Below the pieces are notes generated by a model. It did no database searches, was not told the origin of the DNA, and saw nothing but the letters and a program-made list of their open reading frames with translations. Of a stretch of 64,000 bases of DNA, positions 17,254 to 25,723 are shown piece by piece (position 1 is the stretch's first letter; every line of letters starts with the position of its first letter). Where the stretch lies: positions 119,921 to 183,920 of the forward strand of contig NZ_JAJQTQ010000006.1 of the NCBI RefSeq assembly GCF_029081005.1. The letters run 5' to 3'. The position numbers and the translations under genes are program-made. The stretch is from Halomonas elongata. Its GTDB lineage: Bacteria > Pseudomonadota > Gammaproteobacteria > Pseudomonadales > Halomonadaceae.

Positions 17254-17798
17254 AAACGGTAGCGCAGCGGATTCTTGTCGTAGAAATTCTGGTGGTAGGT
17301 CTCGGCCGGGTAGAAGGCGTCGAAGTCGTTGATCTCGGTGGCGACGTCTCGGTCGAAGCGCTCGGCCACCTCCTCGCGGCTGGACTCGGCGAGTCGCCGC
17401 TGTTCGGCGTTCATCGGGAAGAGGGCGCTGCGATAGGAGGGCCCCTGGTCGCAGAATTGCCGATTCTCGGCGAAGGGGTCGACGTTGCGCCAGAAGACGT
17501 AAAGCAGGGTGGCATAGTCCACCCGGGCGGGGTCGTATTCGACCCGGACCGCCTCGGCGTGGCCGGTGCCGCCGGCAACTACCTGATCGTAGTCGGGATC
17601 GGCCACGTCTCCGCCACTGAAGCCCGACGTGGTGGCTACCACCCCGTCGACCTTATCGTAGGCTTCCTCGACGCACCAGAAGCAGCCGGCGGCGAAGACG
17701 GCGCTGGCTGTATCGGTGTCGTCGGCCATGGCGAAAGGTGCCAGGCCGGCGATCAACATCAGCGGCCAGCATCGTGGATGAAGTGACGAGATCTGCAT
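17175..17798 (-). CDS. msrA: Peptide-methionine (S)-S-oxide reductase, exported
   Basis: MsrA repairs oxidised methionine. The 207-residue protein starts with a signal-peptide-like segment (WPLMLIAGLAPFAMA), so it is probably periplasmic. The catalytic motif is GCFWC with nucleophile Cys39, followed by GGTGHAEAVRVEYDP and YHQNFYDKNPLRY, the usual MsrA landmarks. A cysteine in YKSACGRS near the C-terminus could be the resolving residue. The start at 17798 gives a proper signal sequence; a longer start upstream would bury it. Periplasmic MsrA proteins fit an envelope protein-repair role. It is divergent from the VTT/flavoreductase gene, another possible redox function. Confidence 0.92.
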   Translation of the reverse strand: MQISSLHPRCWPLMLIAGLAPFAMADDTDTASAVFAAGCFWCVEEAYDKVDGVVATTSGFSGGDVADPDYDQVVAGGTGHAEAVRVEYDPARVDYATLLYVFWRNVDPFAENRQFCDQGPSYRSALFPMNAEQRRLAESSREEVAERFDRDVATEINDFDAFYPAETYHQNFYDKNPLRYRFYKSACGRSERLEEIWGDEAEASSTS

Positions 17799-17965
17799 GG
17801 TAGCGCTCCTCGGGAGGACCCGTCCGGCCACAGGAAAGGCGAGTGTCCTGTGGATTCGATGATCATATGATGTCAGGGTTCCGTACAACCCCTGTCAAAG
17901 GGAAGTCATCGTCGTGCCTGCCTTCAGGCACCACCGACGTGAATCCGGCCCTTCGGAGGTCCATC

Positions 17966-20104
17966 TTGACCAACAAGCGTCGCCTGTTGCTGCTGGGCGT
18001 GATCGTCTTGGCCGTCTCGGCCTTCTTCCTGAGTGGTGCCGACCAGTACCTGAGCCTGGAGGCGGTCAAGTCCCAGCAGGCACGCTTTCATGCCTGGCTC
18101 GAGGCAAGGCCCGCCATGGCGGTGGGGGCCTTCTTCGCGCTCTATGTGGTCATGGCGGCCCTATCGCTGCCGGGAGCGGCGCTGATGACGTTGCTGGGAG
18201 GCGCATTGTTCGGCCTGGGCTGGGGGCTGGTGATCATCTCCTTCGCCAGTAGCCTGGGGGCCACCCTGGCGGCATCGATCGCTCGGACCCTGGCGCGAGA
18301 GCCGCTGGAACGCCGCTTCGCCCCCCAACTGGAGCGTATCAATGCCGGTATCCGACGCGAGGGGGCCTTCTATCTCTTCACGTTGCGTCTGATTCCGTTG
18401 TTTCCCTTCTTCGTCATCAATCTGGTGATGGGGCTGACGCGGATGCGCCTGGTTACCTTCTACTGGGTCAGCCAGCTCGGCATGCTGCCCGGTACGGCGG
18501 TCTACGTGAATGCGGGGCGCGAGCTCGGGGAACTGACCACCTTGTCGGGCATCCTGTCGCCGACCCTGATCGGTGCCTTCGTGTTGATCGGCGTGTTCCC
18601 CTGGCTGGCCAGGGGGCTGGTCTCGCTTACCGAGCGACGCCGGCTGAGTCGCCGTTTCGCCCGGCCGGCCGCCTTCGAACAGGATGTCGTGGTGATCGGT
18701 GGCGGTTCGGCGGGCCTGGTGGCGAGTTACATCGCCTCGGCGGTCGGGGCGCGAGTCGCTCTGGTCGAACGCGAGCGCATGGGCGGCGATTGCCTGTATA
18801 CCGGTTGCGTACCGTCCAAGGCCCTGATTCGGGTCGCCCGGATCGTCGCCGAGGCACGCGAGGCGCCGCGTCATGGGGTTCGGGTCGGCGAGCCGGAGGT
18901 GAACTTCACCGAGGTGATGGCCCATGTGCACCGGGCGATCGAGACGGTAGCGCCGCATGACAGTCGCGAGCGCTATGAGGGGCTGGGCGTCGAGGTGGTC
19001 GAGGGGGCGGCGTGTCTCGAGGATCCCTGGCGGGTGCGGGTCGGCGAGCGCCTGATTACCACACGGCATGTCATCATCGCCACTGGCGCACGGCCACGAA
19101 TACCCGCGCTGCCGGGCATCGAACGCATCGATGTGCTGACATCGGACAACCTCTGGTCGCTCGAGTCGTTGCCGCCTCGTCTGGTGATTCTCGGTGGTGG
19201 TCCCATCGGTTGCGAACTCGGGCAGAGTTTCGCCCGATTGGGCAGTCGGGTCACCCTGGTCGAGAGGGGCGAGCGGCTGCTGCCGAAAGAAGACGATGAG
19301 GTGTCCGATGCGCTGGTGGCCCGGTTGATCGAGGAGGGTGTCGAGGTACGGCTCGAGACGCACGCGCGGCAAGTCATGGTGCAGGAAGGCGGCCATGCCC
19401 TGGAGGTCGAGGGTGTCGGTAACACCGAGAAGCTGGCATTCGATCGACTGCTGGTGGCAGTGGGGCGGCGCGCCGAGGTATCCGGGCTGGGACTTGAAGC
19501 CTTGGGTGTCGAGCTGCGCGAGGACGGTACCCTGTCGGTGGACGAGACGTTGCGCTCGGTATTGCCCAATGTCTGGGCCTGCGGTGACGTGGCCGGCCCC
19601 TATCAGTTGACTCACGCCAGTGCCCATCAAGCCTGGCATGCTGCGGTCAATGCCTTGTTCGGCGAGTTCAGACGCTTCCGGGTCAGCTATCGGGCACTGC
19701 CGGCAGTGACCTTCACCGATCCCGAGGTGGCACGGGTCGGGCTCAACGAGCGCGAGGCCCGGGCACGCGACCTGGATCATGAAGTGACGCGCTATGGGCT
19801 GGACGAGCTGGATCGCGCCATCACCGACGGACGCCGCGATGGCTTCATTAAGGTGCTCACGACACCGGGCAAGGACCGCATCCTGGGAGCCACTATCGTG
19901 GGGCATGGTGCCGGCGAGATGCTGGCCGAGTTCACCCTGGCGATGACGCACGACATCGGCCTGGACAAGTTGCTGGGTACCGTACACCCCTATCCGACTC
20001 GTTCCGAGGCGGTGAAAGCTACTGCCGGCGTCTGGAAGAATGCCCACAAGCCGGAGCGAGTGATTGCCTGGCTCGGTCGCTATTTTGCCTGGCGACGTCG
20101 CTGA
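17966..20104 (+). CDS. VTT (TVP38/TMEM64, DedA-like) membrane domain fused to class I flavin disulfide reductase
   Basis: This 712-residue fusion has an N-terminal VTT/SNARE-associated membrane domain, about residues 1-230. It includes SLPGAALMTLLGGALFGL and the family motif FTLRLIPLFPFFVINLVMG. From about 240 it carries a complete pyridine nucleotide-disulfide oxidoreductase: VVVIGGGSAGLVAS, the redox pair Cys276/Cys281 in GGDCLYTGCVPSK, the NAD-binding LVILGGGPIGCELGQSFA, the FAD loop WACGDVAG, and the C-terminal His674 motif HPYPTRSE. This is like dihydrolipoamide and mercuric reductases. I choose the TTG at 17966 because GGAGGT lies 5 nt upstream and the membrane domain begins directly after it. 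The electron acceptor is unknown; a membrane-bound quinone, thiol or metal reductase is possible. It is followed after 17 bp by a CDP-alcohol phosphatidyltransferase. Confidence 0.88.
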   Translation: MTNKRRLLLLGVIVLAVSAFFLSGADQYLSLEAVKSQQARFHAWLEARPAMAVGAFFALYVVMAALSLPGAALMTLLGGALFGLGWGLVIISFASSLGATLAASIARTLAREPLERRFAPQLERINAGIRREGAFYLFTLRLIPLFPFFVINLVMGLTRMRLVTFYWVSQLGMLPGTAVYVNAGRELGELTTLSGILSPTLIGAFVLIGVFPWLARGLVSLTERRRLSRRFARPAAFEQDVVVIGGGSAGLVASYIASAVGARVALVERERMGGDCLYTGCVPSKALIRVARIVAEAREAPRHGVRVGEPEVNFTEVMAHVHRAIETVAPHDSRERYEGLGVEVVEGAACLEDPWRVRVGERLITTRHVIIATGARPRIPALPGIERIDVLTSDNLWSLESLPPRLVILGGGPIGCELGQSFARLGSRVTLVERGERLLPKEDDEVSDALVARLIEEGVEVRLETHARQVMVQEGGHALEVEGVGNTEKLAFDRLLVAVGRRAEVSGLGLEALGVELREDGTLSVDETLRSVLPNVWACGDVAGPYQLTHASAHQAWHAAVNALFGEFRRFRVSYRALPAVTFTDPEVARVGLNEREARARDLDHEVTRYGLDELDRAITDGRRDGFIKVLTTPGKDRILGATIVGHGAGEMLAEFTLAMTHDIGLDKLLGTVHPYPTRSEAVKATAGVWKNAHKPERVIAWLGRYFAWRRR

Positions 20105-20121
20105 GAACACAAGGAGACATC

Positions 20122-20751
20122 ATGCTCGACCGCTGGACCATGCCGTTGACCCAGGCCCCGCTGCGCTTGATGGCGAACGGATTGGCACGCACCGGTGTGC
20201 GCCCCGACCAGGTGACCCTGGCGGCGTTTGTGGTCGGCATGCTGGCGTTGCCGCTGCTGGCTTGGGAGGCCTATACGGCGGCTCTGGTGGTGATCCTGCT
20301 CAATCGGTTGGGTGACGGCCTGGATGGCGCCCTGGCTCGGCATATCGGTCACACCAGCGACGCCGGGGGCTTTCTCGATATCGGTCTCGATTTCGTCTTC
20401 TATGCCGCCGTGGTGCTGGGATTCGTCCTGGCCGATCCGGCGGCCAACGCCCTGGCCGGCGCTTTTCTGTTGTTCTCGTTCATCGGTACCGGGACCTCCT
20501 TTCTGGCCTTCGCGATCATGGCCGCCCGCCATGAGCTGGAGCGTCCCCGCTTCCAGCGAAAGGCCTTTTATTATCTGCATGGCCTGACCGAGGGTACAGA
20601 GACGGTACTGGCATTGGTGGCATTCTGCCTGTGGCCCGGATATTTCCCTATCCTGGCGACGCTGTTCGCCGTGGCTTGTCTGATCACGACCGCGACGCGA
20701 CTGTGGGGGGGCTATCGGACCCTGGCAACGCTATCGGAGGGGGTGGACTGA
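20122..20751 (+). CDS. CDP-alcohol phosphatidyltransferase family protein
   Basis: The 209-residue membrane protein carries the complete CDP-alcohol transferase signature D-xx-DG-xx-AR-x8-G-x3-D-x3-D. It is counted as Asp65, Asp68-Gly69, Ala72-Arg73, Gly82, Asp86 and Asp90. These residues bind two metal ions and transfer a phosphatidyl group from CDP-diacylglycerol (or similar) to an alcohol. The acceptor cannot be deduced. A good ribosome binding site (AAGGAG) precedes the ATG, and the spacing of 17 bp after the VTT/flavoreductase gene indicates one operon. The two products may act together in membrane lipid handling (inference). Confidence 0.9.
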   Translation: MLDRWTMPLTQAPLRLMANGLARTGVRPDQVTLAAFVVGMLALPLLAWEAYTAALVVILLNRLGDGLDGALARHIGHTSDAGGFLDIGLDFVFYAAVVLGFVLADPAANALAGAFLLFSFIGTGTSFLAFAIMAARHELERPRFQRKAFYYLHGLTEGTETVLALVAFCLWPGYFPILATLFAVACLITTATRLWGGYRTLATLSEGVD

Positions 20752-20837
20752 CGCTTTCGGATCCACATGGTGGCTTAGCAGGAGAGCAGTGGAGCAGTTG
20801 GGTCACAACAGGTGGACACAAGCGGGGGATACAAAAA

Positions 20838-20861
20838 GGGAGCGACCCGTCGGCCGCTCCC
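20838..20861 (-). terminator. Terminator of slyD
   Basis: A GGGAGCGaCC...GGcCGCTCCC stem is followed on the minus strand by CTTTTTG, downstream of slyD. It may also serve the convergent phosphatidyltransferase operon. Confidence 0.8.
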
Positions 20862-20895
20862 GATATCGAACCATTGGCTCGGCGCGGATGAGCAC

Positions 20896-21390
20896 TCAGT
20901 GCTCCTGGTCGCCCTCGCTCTCGCCCTCGCCATGCACATGGCCATGTTCGATCTCTTCCTGGCTGGCCTCGCGAACCTCGGCGATCTCGACGTCGAAGTT
21001 CAGCTGCTGGCCCGCCAGCGGATGGTTACCGTCGACGGTGACGGTGTCGCCTTCGACCTTGGTCACGGTGACCATCAGCGGCCCACCCTGGGTCTGCGCC
21101 TGGAACTGCATGCCGGCTTCCACGTTTTCGACGCCCTGGAAGGCATCCCGCGGGACTTCCTGCACCAGCTGCGGCTGCACTTCGCCGTAGCCTTCCTCCG
21201 GCGTGACCTGGGCCTGAAGCTTGTCGCCAGCCGCGCGGCCTTCCATTTCCTTCTCGAGCCCCGGAATGATGTTGCCGGCGCCATGGAGGTAGGTCAGCGG
21301 CTCACGACCTTCTGAGCTGTCCAGCACTTCACCTGCATCGTTGGTCAGGGTGTAGTGAAACGCGACAACCGAATTTTGCGCAATCTGCAT
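20896..21390 (-). CDS. slyD: FKBP-type peptidyl-prolyl isomerase, metal-binding chaperone
   Basis: SlyD is a cytoplasmic prolyl isomerase and chaperone that also binds nickel. The 164-residue protein shows the FKBP domain split by the IF chaperone insert: VVAFHYTLTNDAGEVLDSS, then YLHGAGNIIPGLEKEMEG, then HPLAGQQLNFDVEIAEVREA. It ends in a short acidic tail with several histidines (HGHVHGEGESEGDQEH). The tail has fewer His/Cys residues than that of E. coli SlyD, so metal capacity may be lower. It stands alone, transcribed toward its own terminator. Confidence 0.92.
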   Translation of the reverse strand: MQIAQNSVVAFHYTLTNDAGEVLDSSEGREPLTYLHGAGNIIPGLEKEMEGRAAGDKLQAQVTPEEGYGEVQPQLVQEVPRDAFQGVENVEAGMQFQAQTQGGPLMVTVTKVEGDTVTVDGNHPLAGQQLNFDVEIAEVREASQEEIEHGHVHGEGESEGDQEH

Positions 21391-21601
21391 TGATGAACCT
21401 TTGGTGAGTGCATGTAAGATGGCATGGTAACGTGGGATCTCCGGCTCTGTCAGCGGCTCTGGGGATTTTTCAGGTTATCGCTCGTGCGCCTGAACCGGAT
21501 TCACGTCATGGGCACGCTGGTTGCGTGCCGTGGCGGGCGGGGATACCCTTTGGGCATCGGATATTTCCTCGCTGTCTTCCCGTCCTGTTGTGGAGAACGT
21601 C

Positions 21602-21883
21602 ATGATCGTGACCTTGATCTGGGTGATCGCCTTCGCCGTGATCCTGTTGTTGTGCCTGAAACGCTGGGAGGCGTCTGTCAGTGACATGCTGCACAAGCTG
21701 CTGCCCGGTGCCTTGCGCAGCGAGGATGATCGCTGGGTCTGGTGTCCCGCCATCGCGGTGCTGGGGGCGACTGCCCTCGTACGGCCCGTGGACATGCTGC
21801 TGACGCTGCTGATCCTCGGCCTGCTGGCGGTGATCGGTGGCAAGTTGATGTGCTGGGCGATGAACAAGATCGATTTCCACTGA
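21602..21883 (+). CDS. Small membrane protein of unknown function
   Basis: The 93-residue product has an N-terminal span (MIVTLIWVIAFAVILLLCL) and a second hydrophobic region near the C-terminus (MLLTLLILGLLAVIGGKLM) separated by a charged loop with DDRWVW. I do not recognise the family. The ATG at 21602 is chosen because the span then starts at the N-terminus and GGAGAA lies 6 nt upstream; a longer frame from 21521 has no such support. A strong bidirectional terminator follows. Confidence 0.6.
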   Translation: MIVTLIWVIAFAVILLLCLKRWEASVSDMLHKLLPGALRSEDDRWVWCPAIAVLGATALVRPVDMLLTLLILGLLAVIGGKLMCWAMNKIDFH

Positions 21884-21903
21884 CGTCGTCTTGATGACCC
21901 GAC

Positions 21904-21944
21904 GAAGAAAAGGGCCCGCAGCCAGTCTGCGGGCCCTTTTCTTC
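21904..21944. terminator. Bidirectional Rho-independent terminator
   Basis: An 18-bp perfect inverted repeat (arms 21904-21921 and 21927-21944, core GGGCCCGCAG / CTGCGGGCCC), flanked by A and T runs on both sides, separates the small membrane protein gene from the convergent slyB-like gene. Confidence 0.9.
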
Positions 21945-21974
21945 ATGCTTTCGGTACGTGACGGTGGCGTCGGC

Positions 21975-22442
21975 TCAGTAGGGCGCGACGCTGACGTTGC
22001 GACCGGTACCGATCAGCCGGACCTGCTGGCCAACCTGGAAGTTCTGGTCCGCTTTCTGCACCACGACGACCTGTTCGCCGTTGTTCTTGCGGATCTCGAG
22101 TTCCGTGGCATTGATCATGTTGGAGGATTCCTCGATCTTGCTGCCGGCCACGGCACCGCCGATGGCACCGGCCACGGTGGCGAGCTGGCGCCCGGAGCCA
22201 CCGCCGATCTGGTTGCCCAGAAGGCCACCGATAATGGCCCCGCCGCCGCCGCCGAGGATACCGCCGGCACGGCTGTCGGCCTGGATCTGGACCGGGCGGA
22301 TGGCGGTGATGGTGCCCAGGGTGACGTTCTGGGCGGATTTCGCCTGGTCGCCGGAGTAGACGTTACCTGAATAGGGCGAGGTGTTGGCGCAGCCAGCGAG
22401 TGTCAGGGTACTCAGGACCAGTACGGGGAGAAGACGCTTCAT
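21975..22442 (-). CDS. slyB: SlyB-like outer-membrane lipoprotein with glycine-zipper 2TM domain
   Basis: The 155-residue lipoprotein has a signal peptide with lipobox LAGC. The central glycine-zipper pair GGGGGAIIGGLLGNQIGGG and AGAIGGAVAGSK defines the 17-kDa surface antigen/SlyB family. SlyB is a PhoPQ-linked outer-membrane lipoprotein that stabilises the envelope under stress. The C-terminal beta-rich domain ends QVRLIGTGRNVSVAPY. The start at 22442 is chosen for the signal peptide; an N-terminal extension of ~69 residues is rejected. GGAGGT lies 6 nt upstream. Confidence 0.88.
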   Translation of the reverse strand: MKRLLPVLVLSTLTLAGCANTSPYSGNVYSGDQAKSAQNVTLGTITAIRPVQIQADSRAGGILGGGGGAIIGGLLGNQIGGGSGRQLATVAGAIGGAVAGSKIEESSNMINATELEIRKNNGEQVVVVQKADQNFQVGQQVRLIGTGRNVSVAPY

Positions 22443-22640
22443 GTGTGACCTCCTTGCCAAGTGTGAGCGCGACAGCAGTGCTGGTCGATAACGTGCTGTC
22501 GGAAAACGGCAAATGGTGAGTGGATCTGTTCTCGAGTCTATCTCGGGGGTATGCATTTGACCAGTAGCCGGCGACATCGTGCGCTTTTGTCGTTGGCGGC
22601 GGGGCGTCGTGCCCGGTGTCCCGACACCTCCATGAAAAAA

Positions 22641-22667
22641 CCCACCCACGCCTGGCGGCGGGGTGGG
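22641..22667 (-). terminator. Terminator of the small hypothetical gene
   Basis: CCCACCC...GGGTGGG arms are followed on the minus strand by six T residues (22640-22635), 35 bp beyond the stop codon of the 73-residue gene. Confidence 0.8.
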
Positions 22668-22701
22668 CCGATGCCGTTTGACGACGAGGGGGCGGGGCGC
22701 C

Positions 22702-22923
22702 TTATTCAGCCTCGTCCAGCGGCTGGGCTTCGCCGGTCAATACTTCGTCCCAGGCATCGTCGAGCGAGTAGCCCATGCGGTTGTCGATGGTATCGATGAC
22801 CTTGACGGCGTGCTGCAGAGATTCGCGATTCCCCTTCAGGGCCAGTACCAGTTTGGCCAGGTCCTGCTTGCTGAACGTGCTGGCAATGAGGTCCGCTCGT
22901 TGGCTCAGTTCGATGCAGTTCAT
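22702..22923 (-). CDS. Small acidic hypothetical protein
   Basis: The 73-residue soluble protein starts MNCIELSQRADLIASTFSK and ends acidic (EAQPLDEAE). I do not recognise the family. Support for a real gene is the Shine-Dalgarno AGAGGTG 6 nt before the ATG, coding-like composition and a dedicated terminator. No function can be given. Confidence 0.6.
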   Translation of the reverse strand: MNCIELSQRADLIASTFSKQDLAKLVLALKGNRESLQHAVKVIDTIDNRMGYSLDDAWDEVLTGEAQPLDEAE

Positions 22924-23314
22924 GTGTAACACCTCTTGATGTGCCTGGATAACGTCTCGCGTGAGTTCGCCATCCGCGATGGCATTGTCGTGTGTTTGCT
23001 ACTCATGCCGGGCCAGGTAAGTGCCCGGTGCTGCAGTTGCGAAATGGTCACAAGCTTGGAAGACCATCGCCTTTGGCGCCCGGATCATTCAGGAAAGCGC
23101 CGCGGTTCGTAGCTCAGAGCAGGATCGTGAATCGGGGTAACGAAACGCTGGCCTGCGCTGTAACTTGACTATGGTGCAGGACAGCAAAAGCGACAATGCC
23201 TCCTTGGGCGCACTCCCGGTTGTAACTCGACTACATCGTGCAAGAATCGTCGCGGATGTTGTCGGTATCCTTCACTGGCGTGAGGCGAAAGCCCCGGATG
23301 AGCAGACAGTAAAA
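22924..23314. other. Non-coding spacer with a pair of short similar repeats
   Basis: No gene is supported in these ~390 bp between the small hypothetical gene and the aceA terminator. Two similar ~21-bp tracts, TGTAACTTGACTATGGTGCA near 23160 and TGTAACTCGACTACATCGTG near 23220, lie 60 bp apart in the same orientation. They could be protein-binding sites, but nothing further supports this. Confidence 0.35.
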
Positions 23315-23334
23315 GGGGAGGCCGAAGCCTCCCC
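23315..23334 (-). terminator. Terminator of aceA
   Basis: A GGGGAGGC-cgaa-GCCTCCCC hairpin is followed on the minus strand by TTTTAC, 24 bp past the aceA stop. Confidence 0.85.
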
Positions 23335-23357
23335 GAGGGTGTTGCCGATGCGTTCGA

Positions 23358-24956
23358 TCAGCCGAACTGGTTCATGGTGTTGTCCTTGCCGCCGGCCTTG
23401 AGGGCCGCCTCGCCGTGGAAGAATTCCTTGTGGTCGTCACCGATATTGGAGCCGGCCATGTCCTGGTGCTTGACGGTGGCAATGCCCTCGCGGATCTCGC
23501 GGCGTTGCACGCCTGCCACGTAGGCCAGCATGCCTTCGTCGCCGAAGTAACCGCGTGCCAGGTTGTCGGTGGACAGGGCGGCCGTGTGGTAGGTCGGCAA
23601 GGTGATGAGGTGATGGAAGATCCCCGCCTCGCGTGCGCCGTCGCGCTGGAAGTTCCGGGTCCACTCATCGGCCAGGGCAGCGAGTTCGGTGTCGTCGTAT
23701 TCGGCATTCATCAGGTCGGCGCGGTCATAAGAAGAGACATCGCGACCTTCTGCCTGCCAGGCATCGAACACCTGCTGGCGGAAGTTCAGGGTCCAGTTGA
23801 AGGACGGCGAGTTGTTGTAGACCAGCTTGGCATCCGGGCAGACCTCGCGGATGCGGTCCACCATGCCCCTGATCTGACCGACGTGCGGCTTTTCGGTCTC
23901 GATCCACAACAGGTCGGCACCATTCTGCAGGCTGGTGATGCAGTCCAGCACCACCCGGTCCTCACCGGTGCCCGGCTTGAACTGGTAGAGACCGGAAGCC
24001 AGACGCTTGACCTTGACCAGCTTGCCGTCCTGCTTGATGACCACATCGCCGTTGGCGATATCGTCCGCGGAGGCGATCTCGTCACCGTCGAGGTAGCGGT
24101 TGTACTGATCCCCCAGGTCGCCGGGTTCGCGACTGACGGCGATCTTCTGGGTCAGGCCCGCGCCCAGGGAATCGGTACGGGCGACGATCACGCCATCCTC
24201 CACGCCGAGTTCGAGGAAGGCATAGCGCACGGCATTGAGCTTGGCGATGAAGTCCTCGTGGGGCACGGTGACCTTGCCGTCCTGGTGCCCGCATTGCTTC
24301 TCGTCGGAGACCTGGTTCTCGATCTGGAGACAGCAGGCACCGGCTTCGATCATCTTCTTGGCCAGCAGGTAGGTGGCCTCGGCGTTGCCGAAACCGGCGT
24401 CGATATCGGCGACGATCGGCACCACATGGGTCTGGAAGTTGTCGATCCTGCCCAGCAGCTCTTTGCTTTTTACCTCGTCGCCGGCCTTTCGAGCGTCGTC
24501 CAGTTCCCGGAAGAGATGGTTGAGTTCCCGACTATCGGCCTGACGCAGGAAGGTGTAGAGCTCTTCGATCAACGCCGGCACGCTGGTCTTCTCGTGCATC
24601 GACTGGTCGGGAAGTGGCCCGAACTCGGAACGCATGGCGGCGACCATCCAGCCGGAGAGGTAGAGGTAGCGCCCCTTGGTCTCGCCGAAGTGCTTCTTGA
24701 TGGAGATCATTTTCTGCTGGCCGATGAAGCCATGCCAGCAGCCCAGAGACTGGGTGTACTTCGAGGTGTCGGCGTCATAGGCGGCCATGTCCTCGCGCAT
24801 GATGGCGGCAGTGTAGCGCGCGATGTCCAGGCCGGTGCGGAAGCGGTTCTGCAGGCGCAGGCGTGCCGCATGGTCGGGATTGATGTTGTCCCACTTGCCG
24901 CGCCGGGCTTCACGGTCCTGGGCCAGTGTCTGACGTTCGTCGTTGAAAGCTGCCAT
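23358..24956 (-). CDS. aceA: Isocitrate lyase, long form
   Basis: AceA splits isocitrate into succinate and glyoxylate, the entry to the glyoxylate shunt needed for growth on acetate and fatty acids. The 532-residue protein is the long (~530) form known from Pseudomonas and Acinetobacter, not the ~434-residue E. coli form. The catalytic loop reads EKQCGHQDGK with Cys222, the Q variant of the usual K-(K/R)-C-G-H signature. Substrate-binding segments PSFNWTLNF and VARTDSLGAG are present. The start at 24956 (MAAFNDERQT) follows GAGAGGATCA; an N-terminal extension of ~60 residues is rejected. It stands alone and is probably regulated by carbon source. Monomeric isocitrate dehydrogenase, its competitor for isocitrate, is encoded 7 kb away. 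Confidence 0.95.
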   Translation of the reverse strand: MAAFNDERQTLAQDREARRGKWDNINPDHAARLRLQNRFRTGLDIARYTAAIMREDMAAYDADTSKYTQSLGCWHGFIGQQKMISIKKHFGETKGRYLYLSGWMVAAMRSEFGPLPDQSMHEKTSVPALIEELYTFLRQADSRELNHLFRELDDARKAGDEVKSKELLGRIDNFQTHVVPIVADIDAGFGNAEATYLLAKKMIEAGACCLQIENQVSDEKQCGHQDGKVTVPHEDFIAKLNAVRYAFLELGVEDGVIVARTDSLGAGLTQKIAVSREPGDLGDQYNRYLDGDEIASADDIANGDVVIKQDGKLVKVKRLASGLYQFKPGTGEDRVVLDCITSLQNGADLLWIETEKPHVGQIRGMVDRIREVCPDAKLVYNNSPSFNWTLNFRQQVFDAWQAEGRDVSSYDRADLMNAEYDDTELAALADEWTRNFQRDGAREAGIFHHLITLPTYHTAALSTDNLARGYFGDEGMLAYVAGVQRREIREGIATVKHQDMAGSNIGDDHKEFFHGEAALKAGGKDNTMNQFG

Positions 24957-25217
24957 GGGGGTGATCCTCTCGTTCGGGTCAAGGAACTGCTGCTGGGTCA
25001 CGTCTGTGCTGCAACTGCGAAATGTCGTCGTCTTTCGTAGCGATTGGCGTATTGCCTTTCTCGCCTTGGCTGACACCTGAAAAGTGTGCGTGTCACGCCG
25101 GTGGACGACGGAAATGTTGACCAGCGAGTGTTGCCTCACTCGTCTTGTTGATCACTATGGCCCCGTATGGCGGGCTTTCACCATTGGTATTTGGGAGAAG
25201 AAAGCGTCGTAGCTCGA
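24957..25217 (-). promoter_or_regulatory. Upstream region of aceA
   Basis: These 261 bp upstream of aceA contain no supported gene and should hold its promoter. I see no convincing -35/-10 pair or recognisable operator, so this entry only records where control must lie. Confidence 0.4.
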
Positions 25218-25252
25218 CTACAGAAACCCTGTGAAGCGATGGGTTTCTGTAG
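25218..25252 (-). terminator. Hairpin downstream of the GNAT gene
   Basis: A 12-bp perfect inverted repeat CTACAGAAACCC / GGGTTTCTGTAG with an 11-nt loop lies 33 bp past the stop of the roxA-GNAT operon. A T-rich tract follows only on the plus side, so minus-strand terminator activity is probable but not certain. Confidence 0.5.
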
Positions 25253-25284
25253 TCTTCTTTCGTGGAGGGAGCGGAAAAGGAGGG

Positions 25285-25719
25285 TCAATCGCGAAGGGTC
25301 AGCGTCATGTTGCGATGCGGAATTCCGGCGTCCAGAAAGGTGTCACCGTGGACGCGAAAGCCGAGTCGTTCATAGAAAGCCAGGGCGTGGACCTGGGCGG
25401 ACAGGGCCACGCAGGGATCGCCACGGCGGCGTGCCGAGGCGATGGCGGCGTCCATCAGGGCGAGGCCGATACCTCGACCACGGGCCTCCTTCAGTACGGC
25501 CACCCGGCCGATATGACCGTCGGGCAGCAGACGCGCGGTCCCGAGTGCCTTGCCATCGTTGTCGATCGCCAGGAAGTGGCGGCAGTCTTCATCGCGACCG
25601 TCCCACTCCTCTTCCCGGGGGACCCGTTGTTCCTCGATGAAGACCACGCGGCGGATCTCGCCAGCGTCTTCGCCGAGCTCGGCCCAGTCGCCCTCGCGGA
25701 TTGCCGGTGCGTGTGTCAT
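25285..25719 (-). CDS. GNAT-family N-acetyltransferase
   Basis: The 144-residue protein has the GNAT fold pattern: RRVVFIEEQRVPREEEWDG in the N-terminal half, as in ElaA-like members, and the acetyl-CoA loop LKEARGRGIGLALM (Q/R-x-x-G-x-G/A), followed by HALAFYERLGF. It transfers an acetyl group from acetyl-CoA to an unknown amine. The ATG at 25719 is 4 bp from the roxA stop, so the two are co-transcribed and probably translationally coupled. The acceptor is unknown. Confidence 0.85.
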   Translation of the reverse strand: MTHAPAIREGDWAELGEDAGEIRRVVFIEEQRVPREEEWDGRDEDCRHFLAIDNDGKALGTARLLPDGHIGRVAVLKEARGRGIGLALMDAAIASARRRGDPCVALSAQVHALAFYERLGFRVHGDTFLDAGIPHRNMTLTLRD

Positions 25720-25723
25720 GCGT

